Origin: Lentinus brumalis
Lineage: Eukaryota; Basidiomycota; Agaricomycetes; Polyporales; Polyporaceae
Direction: 5' to 3'
DNA: 64,000 nucleotides
Assembly: GCA_001792895.1 (NCBI GenBank)
Contig: MARA01000003.1
Coordinates: 2,666,001-2,730,000, forward strand
Position numbers and translations under genes: made by a program. How positions within the stretch are numbered: the stretch's first letter is position 1; each line of letters begins with the position of its first letter. The notes under the pieces were generated by a model. It did not search any database. It saw nothing but the letters and a program-made list of their open reading frames with translations, and was not told where the DNA came from. Below, piece by piece: positions 54,510-63,658 of this stretch.

Positions 54510-55935
54510 ATGACATCTTCCTTCCAAGGATTCACTGAACGCATATCCCAAGCTGCGGGATATAACCCGGCGGACACTCCAACCCGTCGGGGTAAACTCC
54601 CTGCAGTCAGCACCACTCCGCCTTCTCCGGGCGGTACTCGTCCGCCTTCACCGGCAATCATCCAGCCTGTTTTTCCCATCACCTCCCCAACAATCCCTTC
54701 GATCAGTCCGCCATGCGCTTCTACTCTCCGGCTCAAGGCTCGGCCTCTCAAGCTCGGGCTGCCCATGCTGGAGTTCAACCGAACCCGGTCCCTCAGGCCG
54801 GAACATCCGGACAAGCGCAGGCATCCGGACCTCCGGGAGGTGCTCAGACCTCCGGAACTCAGGCCACTCAGGCATCTGCCGGTGTTAACCCCCAGTCGCA
54901 GACCAATCAGGATCTAGCGGCTGCTATCACCCTCCTGGCTCAAACCGCGCAGTCCCTCCAGCGGGCTCCGCCTCCGCCTCCGGCTCCTCCGAAGCCTACG
55001 GCGTTTGAGCGCAACAATGTCCGAGACCCGGACCAGTTCGATGGCACGGACCCTACCAAACTCCGTTCCTTCTTCGTTCAGTTAGAGCTGGTCTTCAAGG
55101 CTCGGCCCAACACGTTCGATACCCACGAGAAGAAAGTCACCTATGCAATCTCCCATCTCAAGGGGACTGCTCTCGCTTGGTTCGAACCCTTCCTCCTCGA
55201 AGCTCCGTCCGGGAACCCTCCGGTTTTCCTCTCGGACTACGAGGTCTTCCAGGAAGAACTCCGTATGAACTTCGGACCTTACGACGTCGTCGGAACCGCG
55301 GAGCACGAGCTGGAGAATCTAGTTATGTCCGAGAACCAGAGGGTTGCTCGGTATATCACCCAGTTCAATCGTCTCGCCACTCAAGTCGAGTGGGGAAATG
55401 AAGCTCTCCGGTATCAGTTCTACAAAGGCCTTCCGTCCCGACTCAAAGACCGCATCGCGGAGATCGGGAAGCCGAAGGATCTGAACAAACTCCGAGAACT
55501 CGCTCAGTCCATCGACGCCCGCTACTGGGAGCGCAAGACCGAGCAGATCCGTGAGACTCGGACTTCCACCTCCGGATCAAAGTCCTCTTCCACTCCGAAG
55601 TCTTCGACGTCATCCTACCCATCTCAGTCCTCGGGTTCCTCGACTTCTCCGGGCAGCTCCGCCCAGAAGAGTTCGTCGAAGCCTGCAACTCCGAAGACCC
55701 CGGCTAAGACCGCAAAGCCATACGCGGACAAGCTGGGCAAGGACGGCAAGCTCACCCCCGAGGAGCGTCAGCGGCGTTTCGCTGCTAACCTCTGCCTCTT
55801 CTGCGGAGGTCCCGGTCATACTGCGGACGTCTGTCCAAAGAAGACCGCGGCCAAGGGCCGGGCTGCTCAAGCCAGGCACCTGACGCTCCTGCTGCTCCGG
55901 ACAACGCTCCGGACCCCGCGGAGCCAAAAAACTAG
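54510..55935 (+). CDS. gag: retrotransposon Gag (frameshifted copy)
   Basis: The first ATG after the primer-binding site (54510, MTSSFQGFTERISQAAGY) opens a Pro/Ser-rich N-terminus. The frame changes near 54668-54678 at a T5C3 run. The new frame carries NPFDQSAMRFYSPAQGSASQ and a Gag capsid-type domain (FDGTDPTKLRSFF, AISHLKGTALAWFEPFL, RVARYITQFNRLA). A basic Ser-rich region follows, then a zinc knuckle CLFCGGPGHTADVC (CX2CX4HX4C, 55792-55834). A second frame change near 55868-55880 leads to an Ala/Pro/Asp-rich tail ending PAEPKN and a TAG at 55933-55935. Gag should form the cytoplasmic particle that packages element RNA. The literal sequence cannot give one continuous Gag; both shifts behave like a single lost base. 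Confidence 0.85.
55926..55932 (+). promoter_or_regulatory. -1 ribosomal frameshift slippery site A_AAA_AAC
   Basis: In the Gag end frame the codons are CCA AAA AAC TAG, so the heptamer A_AAA_AAC is in the correct register immediately before the stop. Slipping back one base reads CTA GGC TGC and enters exactly the protease frame. The stimulatory stem-loop follows after five bases. Confidence 0.85.
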
Positions 55936-58900
55936 GCTGCGATCCTCCGCAATCCGCGTGCGGTGTAGATCGCGTTGACTTGACCCACGCGGAACCGCAA
56001 CTCCGTCTCAACGCTTCCGCTCTTTCGGACCCTTCTGCTCTCCTCCTCCGTCTCTATGCCGAAAACCTCGAAAACTCGTTCACGGCTCTAGTCGACTCCG
56101 GATCATCGCACTGCTTTATTGATTCGGACTTCGTCGACGAGCACGGACTTCAGACATCATCCATTCCTCCGCTCCGGTTGTCCTTATTTGACGGATCATC
56201 TAATACATCTATTACTCGGATAACCACCCTTCCTGTACACTTTCCCTCCGGGGAAGTTCTGAACATCGACTTCTACGTCACTCCGCTCGACAAATCCGTC
56301 TCCGCTGTCCTGGGATACAGCTGGCTCTCCGACTACAATCCGTTGATTGACTGGAAGACGCATAGCATCCAATTCCGGACTACGCCTCGGCTCGTCCCGT
56401 ACCTCTGTCTGGTCCGGAACCTCCACCGGACTCCGGAGTGCCAGGCCTCCGCCCAAGCCTCCGTCTGTCTCCCTGATCGGAGCAGCCGCGTTCGCGTGTG
56501 CCTGTAAGCTCCAGGGCTCAGAGAGTTTCACTCTCAATCTATCTGCCCAGTCCGCCACAGCTCGTAGCACGTCCGTCTCGGACGCTCCCCCTCCGGACCT
56601 TCCTCCCGGAGTTCCGGAAGAGTACCGGGAATTCGCGGACGTCTTCAACAAGGCTAAGGCCGACACCCTCCCGGAGCACCGTCCGTACGACCTAAAGATC
56701 GAACTGGAAGACGGCGCTGTTCCACCCCTCGGACCCATCTATTCCCTGTCCCAGCTCGAGCTCGATACCCTCCGAGAATACATCGAGGAGAATCTCCGCT
56801 CGGGGTTCATCGCTCCGTCGAACTCCCCCTGCGGATCTCCGGTCCTCTTCGTCAAAAAGAAAGACGGCTCACTTCGCTTGTGTGTCGACTATCGAGGACT
56901 TAACAAGATCACTCGGAAGGATCGCTATCCGCTCCCGCTCATCTCGGACCTCCTTGATGCTCCCCGGAAGGCTCGTATCTATACCAAGATCGACCTCCGG
57001 CACGCTTACAACCTAGTCCGCATCGCTCCCGGAGATGAATGGAAGACTGCCTTCCGGACTCGCTACGGTTCGTTCGAGTGGCGCGTTATGCCGTTCGGAC
57101 TTTCCAACGCTCCGGCAGCCTTTCAACGTTTCGTCAACGACATCTTCGCGGACTTGCTAGACGTTTGCGTGGTCGTCTATCTCGACGACATCCTCATCTA
57201 CTCCGACAACCCCGCCGATCACCGGAAGCACGTCAAAGAAGTCCTTCGACGTCTCCGGAAGCACAAACTCTACGCTCGCGCGGACAAATGTGAATTCCAC
57301 ACGGAGTCCGTCGAGTATCTGGGCTACATCCTCTCTGCCGAAGGCCTCACTATGTCTACGGACAAGGTCAAGACGATTCTCGAGTGGCCGGAACCCCGGA
57401 AGGTCCGAGACATACAGTCGTTCCTCGGATTCGCCAACTTCTACCGGCGTTTCATCCCCAACTACTCCGAGATCGTCATTCCATTGACCCGCCTGACCCG
57501 GAAGAACGTTCCATGGAACTTCTCCGACGCCTGTCGCGATGCCTTCAACACCCTCAAGAAGGCGTTCACCACGGCTCCGGTACTCCATCACTGGGAACCG
57601 GATCGGCAGATCACCGTCGAAACCGACGCTTCGGACTACGCCATCGCCGGAATTCTGTCCATCACCTCGGACTCCGGTGAACTCCACCCCATCGCTTTCC
57701 ACTCCCGTACCCTCTCCGGCGCGGAGTTGAACTATGACACCCACGACAAGGAACTACTCGCTATCTATGAAGCATTCAAGACTTGGCGGCACTATCTCGA
57801 GGGCTCCGGAACTCCGGTCGACGTCGTCACGGATCACAAGAACCTCGAGTACTTCTCCACTACCAAACTCCTTACCGCCGCCAAGCCCGCTGGTCCGAGT
57901 ACCTGTCCCAGTTCAACATGGTCATCCGGTTCCGCCCCGGAAAACTCGGAGCAAAACCCGACGCACTCACTCGCCGTTGGGACGTCTACCCAAAAGAGGG
58001 GGATAGTGACTACTCCGTCGTCAACCCACACAACTTTCGACCAGTCTTCACTCAAGAGCAACTCGCTTCATCCCTCCGGGCGACGATTCTGCACCTTCCC
58101 GTCCTCCGAGCAGTGTTCGCACTCGACGACACGCAACTCCGGATGGACATCCTGTCCGCTCAGAACTCCGGATCCACCTCCCCGGAGCTCGTCGCGGGCC
58201 TCAAGTCCGCTTCTGACCCCAATCATCCCCGTTGGACCTTCAATCCAGAAGGCTTCCTTTGTCTCAACAATCGCATCTATGTTCCGGATCTTGGCGACCT
58301 CCGTCTACGCGTCCTCCGAGCCCGCCACGACCATCCGACGGCTGGCCACTGGGGACAGAACAAGACTCAGGACCTCGTCCTCCGGGACTACAACTGGCCC
58401 GGACTCCGGATCTTCGTCCGGGACTACTGCAAATCCTGTACCACCTGCGCCCGATCCAAAACCCCTCGTCATCTTCCCTACGGAACGCTGAAACAACTCC
58501 CATCCCCGAACGACCGTGGAACTCCATCTCCATGGACCTCATCGAACAGCTTCCGGACTCCGAGGGTTATACCGCGATTCTTGTCATAGTTGACCGGTTA
58601 ACCAAACAGTCCATCTTCATTCCTACGCACAACACCCTCAATGCTCAGGAACTCGCCGAACTGTTCATCCTCCATGTCTTCTCCAAGCACGGAGTTCCTT
58701 CCCACGTCACCTCGGACCGGGGCTCGGAGTTCGTCTCACACTTCTTCCGTTCCCTCGGCAAAGCTCTCGATATGAAGCTTCACTTCACCTCCGGATATCA
58801 TCCGGAAGGCGACGGACAAACTGAACGTGTCAACCAGACCCTGGAACAGTATCTCCGCATCTACTGCAACTATCAACAGGACAACTGGTCCAAACTCCTA

Positions 58901-59614
58901 CCTCTCGCGGAGTTCGCGTACAACAATGCTCCGAACGCCACCACCGGACTCTCTCCCTTCTTCGCGAACAAGGGCTATCATCCCGGACTAGCCGTCCACC
59001 CGGAACGCGACCTCACCTCCGCTCGGGCTCGGGAGTTCGCCATAGACCTCGACGAACTCCACTCCGCACTCCGAGAACATATCGCCGAAGCTCAGGCCCG
59101 TTACCAAGTCCAAGCCGACAAACATCGTCTTCCAGCTCCGGACTTCCGGGTCGGAGACTACGCCTATGTCCGAGCCGAGTTCATCCGTTCCACTCGCCCC
59201 GCCAAGAAGCTCTCAGAAAAGTTCTTGGGCCCTTATGAGATCATCGCTCAGCCCGGAACTCACTCCTTCACCCTCCGTCTCCCCGAATCCATGCGGGCTA
59301 TCCACCCCGTATTCCATGTCTCCCAGCTTGAACCCGCAACTCCGAACACCATCCCCGGACGTGTCCAAACTCCGCCCCCTCCGATCGAGATCGACGGAGA
59401 ACCCGAGTACGAAATCTCCGAGGTCCTCGACTCCAAGATTGATCGCCGGCGCCGATCCTGTCAACTCCTGTACCTGGTCCGGTGGGCCGGATATGAAGGC
59501 ACCGACGAAGAAACGTCATGGATACTCGCTACCGAACTCGAACACGCCCAGGAACTCCTTGCGGACTTCCATCAATCCTATCCGGACAAGCCCGGACCTC
59601 TTGCTTCACTCTGA
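55932..59614 (+). CDS. pol: retrotransposon Pol: protease-RT-RNase H-integrase-chromodomain (frameshifted copy)
   Basis: Entered from Gag by -1 frameshifting. Aspartic protease: ALVDSGSSHCFID (DSG at 56094-56102). Reverse transcriptase: VDYRGLNKITRKDRYPLPLI and the catalytic VYLDDILIYS (YLDD 57178-57189). RNase H: VETDASDYAIAG, DKELLAIYEAF, VVTDHKNLEYF. Integrase: zinc-binding HDHPTAGHW...CKSCTTC (about 58330-58460) and a D,D-35-E core (MDLIEQ at 58535, SDRGSEF at 58715, GQTERVNQ at 58823). The C-terminal chromodomain (about 59401-59590) has the aromatic-cage residues YEI, RWAGY in place. Frames change between protease and RT (two losses or one gain near 56385-56450), at about 57874 inside RNase H, and at about 58494 in integrase. 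No other in-frame stops were seen in the domain cores. It stops at 59612-59614. Confidence 0.9.
55938..55974 (+). promoter_or_regulatory. stem-loop downstream of the slippery site
   Basis: Outer helix TGCGATC/GATCGCG (55938-55944 with 55968-55974, one G-U pair). Inner helix CCGCA/TGCGG (55947-55951 with 55959-55963) closes a 7-nt loop. The two are separated by a small internal loop. A five-base spacer from the heptamer is in the range seen at known -1 frameshift sites. Confidence 0.75.
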
Positions 59615-59840
59615 TTACTTATGGTTCTTACTTATCACTCATTCTTATCTGGTTATTACTTCAATTCTTACTCATACTATTCATCTGATCTGATTACAAA
59701 CGTCCTTATCCTATTACAAAATCTGACCCTTCAATTACTTACTGTCTTGTTGTTCACTCTTATTCGGTCTTCACTCGGTTTTTGATCAAGAAAGAGATTC
59801 ATATTTCTATCTACACGGACGTCCGGACTTCGGACTCCGT
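59615..59840. other. spacer between pol and the antisense gene
   Basis: AT-rich compared with the rest of the element (TTACTTATGG-, TTACTTCAATTC-like runs) and without an open frame. It lies between the convergent 3' ends of pol (+) and the antisense gene (-), so it may hold both terminators. Confidence 0.5.
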
Positions 59841-60913
59841 TCACTTCTTCGGACCCTGGCCTTCAGGCCCCTTCCCGACCCTTCTCCCGTCTTCTCCGGC
59901 TCCTTGCCGGACTCCTGCCCATCCGTCCCTCCGGACTTCCCCGGACCCTTCACCCTCATCCTTCTTCTCCGGACCCTTTCCGGCTTCCTGCTCGGAATCC
60001 TCCTCTTCTTCGGCCGAACCATCTTCATCGGCCTCCGGCTCCTCCCTGGGCTTCGGAACTCCGGTGGGCTGGTACCGGGCGAAGTACGCCTCCACGGCCC
60101 CGGCCCGGTTCCGGAAGTCGTCCAACTTCCGGAGCTCCATCCGGATCCGGGCCTCCTCCACCCTGGTCTTCCTCACCTCGTCCTGCAACTCCGACATCTC
60201 CTCCTGCAAGGACGCCATGTCCGGCCGGAGTTCCGGATCTCGCTCCGGCACGCGGACACCTCCTGCAGGACCCGGAGGAAGAGGTCCCTCGTGTCGAGGG
60301 ACCCCTCGGCGACCGCGATCTTCTTCGGCCGCGCCTTCTCGACCTCCGGTTCCGGCTCCGGCTCCGGGTGCGCCCTCTCCTTCCCCTTCGAGGGGCCGGC
60401 CTTCGGGTCTCCTCGACCTTCTTCTTCTTCGGCGTCGGGGTCTCGTCCTCGTCGCTGTCGACCAGGTCGTGGCTCTTCCGCTTCTTGACCCGGACCTCGT
60501 ACGGCGGACTTCCGCCCTCGCACTTCATCTTCTTCGCCTGGCACCGCACACACGCGGCAGCTTTGCCGGAGTGTAGTACCGGCATATCGCCATTGCCTTG
60601 CGGCAAGGCGTGCAAGGCGAACTATAAACAAACATCAGTAAACTCATCAACCCGGACTCCGGGTCCGGACTTACTCAGTGACCTTCTCGGTCCGCTCCTC
60701 CCCGGCCCCGGCTCCGGACTTCTTCGTCGGGGTCCTCTTCTTCGGCTGCCTGGCCTGCTCGGCCTCCTTCTCCTTCTCCGCCTTCCGGAGCGCGGCCTCC
60801 GTCGCCAACCGCTCGGCCTCCAGCTTCTCCACGTTGGCCCTAGCTAGGGCCAACTGGGCTTCGGCCTGTTGAAGGCGCAGCGCGGTGATGTCGTCTTGGG
60901 TCTTCGGGGGCAT
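59841..60913 (-). CDS. antisense accessory gene in the retrotransposon: Zn2Cys6-like, coiled-coil, acidic protein
   Basis: Opposite-strand gene between pol and the 3' LTR. Exon 1 (60913-60675) starts MPPKTQDDITALRLQQAEAQ and forms a strongly heptad-like coiled coil (LQQAEAQLALARANVEKLEA), ending in a basic stretch (PKKRTPTKKSG). A GTAAGT...TATAG intron (60674-60622) leads to CTPCRKAMAIC (60614-60582). Then comes a 29-nt gap and, in another frame, CVRCQAKKMKC (60552-60520). These are two CX2CX6C halves, the Zn2Cys6 pattern, with a 10-residue spacer if one base is missing. Basic KKRK and KKKK clusters follow. After two more frame changes come RDLFLRVLQEV, a second coiled coil (LQEEMSELQDEVRKTRVEE) and a Glu/Asp-rich tail ending GPEGQGPKK at 59841. 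This suggests a nuclear DNA-binding or chromatin protein. The function is inferred, and the literal frame is broken. Confidence 0.65.
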
Positions 60914-60965
60914 GGTGGTGGTGTGGAAGAAGGAGGATCTGATCACCCCCGACTCCGGCTCGGAA

Positions 60966-60973
60966 CTTTATAG
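60966..60973 (-). promoter_or_regulatory. TATA box of the antisense gene
   Basis: CTATAAAG on the minus strand, 53 bp upstream of the antisense ATG at 60913. This allows a start of transcription around 60935-60940 and a short 5' UTR. It supports independent transcription of the antisense gene. Confidence 0.55.
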
Positions 60974-61120
60974 TCCGTAGCCGATCCGGATCTTTCCGAC
61001 CTTCACAACTCCGAACATCACATCCGACCTTCACCTGTCCGATCATCATCCGTCCGGTCATCACACGTCAGATCGAACTCATTCTATCGGACTTCCTATC
61101 GGTCCTCGAGGGCTCGGACC

Positions 61121-61134
61121 CAGTGGGGGGATAC
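61121..61134 (+). promoter_or_regulatory. polypurine tract before the 3' LTR
   Basis: CAGTGGGGGGATAC directly precedes the TG of the 3' LTR. The G6A core is the likely plus-strand primer. The GGGGGATA arrangement is common in fungal Ty3/Gypsy elements. Confidence 0.65.
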
Positions 61135-61879
61135 TGTTACATTCCATGCCCACAAGGCACCAACTCCGGTCCGGACCTACCTCGGACTCCGCACCTCCGG
61201 TTCGTTCTTACCTGTGATACTATTCTCGATCACTTCACCCCTTATCGTCTTCTTACTTGACCCGGACTCCGGACCATCTGCTTCCGCTTGCATCCGCCTC
61301 CGTGATCAGACTCCGTTCATTCGATCCTTCGATTGTATCCGCCTTCATTCGATCTTACTATACATTATATTGGCTGATCATTTGCTTCCGCCTGACTCCG
61401 GTTCTGTACCTCCTTACCTATGTCTTGGCTACTCCTCTCCGGACTTTCGGACTTTACTATATAAGCCTTCCTGTAGCCACGCTTAGACTTCAGTTCTGAT
61501 ATCTCGTTACACTTCCCGTTACGACTCTGAGCTCAATCTATTCTGTTCGCTCTCTCTCAACGTCCGATCCTTCCGACCGGACTTCTGACCTCCGACCTCC
61601 GACCTCCGACCTCCGACTCCTGCTTGACTTCTTACCTCTGGCTTGACTTCTCTCTGGCTTGGTATTATCTCTTGCTTATCTTCTTACTCGTTGCTTGCTC
61701 CGGTATAAACCCCGGTTCTCTTGTCTGTCTTAAATCGAAGACCTTCGTGGATCCTCAAGGCGTTGATCAATAGCTTCGCCGAAGTCTTCACCCTCAGCGC
61801 GTCTCGTTCCGGACTTCGTAACTCCGTAACTCCGTCCGGACTTCCACCGGACTTCGTCCCGGCGCGCACGGTCTTAACA
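61135..61879 (+). repeat. 3' LTR (745 bp)
   Basis: Same ends as the 5' LTR and about 99.6% identical to it (one substitution and two single-base gaps). It is followed by the target duplication GGCGC. Confidence 0.95.
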
Positions 61880-61884
61880 GGCGC
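61880..61884. repeat. 5-bp target-site duplication (right)
   Basis: GGCGC, identical to the five bases before the 5' LTR. Confidence 0.92.
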
Positions 61885-63085
61885 TGCCGTGAGACCCCGG
61901 GGAGTCGTGAAGACCATTTCATCTTGCCGAGTGTACGAGCATACCATGGCGGACAACCACCAGCGTCCGATCACTCCGCAGATACGTGGTGAAACGTGTG
62001 CCAGTGCTGCCCTGAGTCGAGCCAGCCGTTGGCCATGCATTGCCCCGAACTATATGGAAGTAGATTCCGCATAGGAAGGCGCAGACGTAGAGATACCCGG
62101 TGCCGTCTGCTGGTGGGCTCGTCTTGAGAAAGCACAGATGAATTAGCCCAGCAGGGAGCGCGATGAAGAAGCACCTTGCAGGTAAGTACCGTCAGTGATA
62201 TCACGTTGTGAACGCAGCGTAGTGCATCGCATTTTAGTGAGAACACACCTTTCCGTGACCAAAGGTCCACACAAGGGCTAGGACGATAAGGTGGTCTTGG
62301 TCGCGCACCTGGAGGGCGACATCGGCGGACCTGGAGTGCGACATCGGCGGACCTGAGGGCGGCCATCGAAGGGCACGGACATGCCAATCGCAGAGTAACC
62401 ACAGAGCCGTGCATCGCGTATAAGCGAGCTCCTTGTCTAGCGTGCAGACAGTCTACTTAGCCCAGAGCCTGGTTGGTGGTAACCGTGCTTTGTCAAATGT
62501 GGATCGAAAACCACTGCTCTCTGCTAAAATGAAGATGCGTGGTCTCCGCCGAGGTCGGGCCAAACGAGAACTGAGAGATCGCGCCGGCGGCTGCAAAGAG
62601 GCGAAGGTTAAACATCATGCGCAAGACCTCGGCTTGGGCTTAGCGATGGGGTTGTTACAGTGCTATATGCAGATGTGGCCTGGCTTACAAGGGATGCATA
62701 TCGAGGGCCTATGTCTCAGTGCATGGCGTATAGGACACCGCATCGTGAGAAATATACTCACAGAGATCACGAAGTTGTGTCATCACGGAGGAGGGCCGCT
62801 TAGGCGGTCCGAGCTACGTCGAGCGTTCATTGCATGCAGTCGCCCGACCAGGTGCCTGTAAATGAGGTCAGTTCCTATCGTATTATTCGAGCGAGGAGGG
62901 ACTTCAGCAGAGACAATACAACGGTTGGCTTTGCCGAGGCGTCCCCATAGTCCGTCGGAAGCATGTCTGAAGCACGCGACACAATATGAAGGTGTCAGGG
63001 ATTGTCTGGACTACCTTGTCCGCCGGATTGTCGCTTCTCGCTCCCCAGTAGTTCCCCCCTCTCCCCTTCGAGGGACTTGCCAAAC
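61885..63085. other. 1.2-kb region with no convincing gene
   Basis: Before the retrotransposon inserted, this sequence was continuous with the DUF6698 promoter. An open frame of about 140 codons at 62433-62861 lacks any recognisable motif or splice pattern. An exon of the Cys-rich gene to the right could be hidden here. Confidence 0.4.
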
Positions 63086-63616
63086 ATGCGAGAAGTGACT
63101 CACCAGGAATTGCTCGAAAACATAAGGACGAGTGAGAACGAAGTGTTGCAGTACGACGCCACACAGCAGGTCTTGGCAACTTGGCTATGGTCAGGACGAC
63201 TGGTCATATCACCATTCACGAGTTTCACTAACCTCTTTCGCAGGCCAGCTAAGTCCAATGGCGATCCTATCTCACCCAATCAATTGCGGCTCTCCCGTGC
63301 AACACACGACTTCCTTGGGCCATGCTGCCTCTGTCCACGGCTCTGCAAGGACGAGTCAACACCGTTCGTCGAGTCGTCAATCTTGATCGCTATGGAGGGT
63401 GCATTCTCTGGTGAATATGTGGCTGCATGTGCCCAGGGACGCTGCGGATACGTTGGTGAGTAGCTCACCATGACCGACGACAATCAGACTGAACGATGAC
63501 CTACCGCACATGCAGCGTTCCTCGACCGGATATTCCCCAGCCAAGACCTTCAAAAGATTCGGGTGTTTGCACGAAGTACGTATGATATGGCGCTGATATG
63601 GCAGCTATGTCTCTGA
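63086..63616 (+). CDS. small Cys-rich protein of unknown function
   Basis: Two-exon model. Exon 63086-63455 starts MREVTHQELLENIRTSENEV and contains PCCLCPRLCKDEST, then MEGAFSGEYVAACAQGRCGY. A 60-bp GTGAGT...TGCAG intron joins in phase to 63516-63616 (FLDRIFPSQDLQKIRVFAR), ending at TGA 63614-63616. The paired Cys motifs (CxLC..LC and CAQGRC) look like a small zinc-binding module. The family is not recognised. The segment LATWLWSGRLVISPFTSF may contain a further intron ending at TTTCGCAG (63242). The start and any upstream exons are uncertain. Confidence 0.4.
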
Positions 63617-63658
63617 GGGCGGAACACCCAACAAATGACAACAACCAACCTGAAAGGG

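Larger units (their letters stand above)
60914..61134. other. antisense promoter region and 3' polypurine region
   Basis: Holds the upstream region of the antisense gene (TATA at 60966-60973) and, at the right end, the polypurine tract of the element. No open frame of note. Confidence 0.5.
53737..61879 (+). mobile_element. full-length Ty3/Gypsy chromovirus LTR retrotransposon
   Basis: 8.1-kb element with two near-identical LTRs (TG...CA ends), a 5-bp target duplication, gag, and pol in the order protease-RT-RNase H-integrase-chromodomain. It also has a self-priming type primer-binding site, a purine-rich tract before the 3' LTR, and an extra gene on the opposite strand between pol and the 3' LTR. 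Domain order and chromodomain place it in the chromoviruses. The self-priming signal suggests the Tf1/sushi branch, in which that mechanism is established. Reading frames contain several single-base shifts, so the sequence as given would not be autonomous. The element is very rich in CCGGA-type oligomers compared with flanking host genes. Confidence 0.95.

Noticed and set aside
59782..60576. Plus-strand open frame of about 264 codons after pol
   Set aside because: Ser/Pro-rich shadow of the antisense gene. The minus strand has coiled coils, paired Cys motifs, an intron and a TATA box.
62433..62861. Plus-strand open frame of 142 codons between the retrotransposon and the Cys-rich gene
   Set aside because: No recognisable motif and no supporting intron. 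I could not link it in phase to the exon at 63086.
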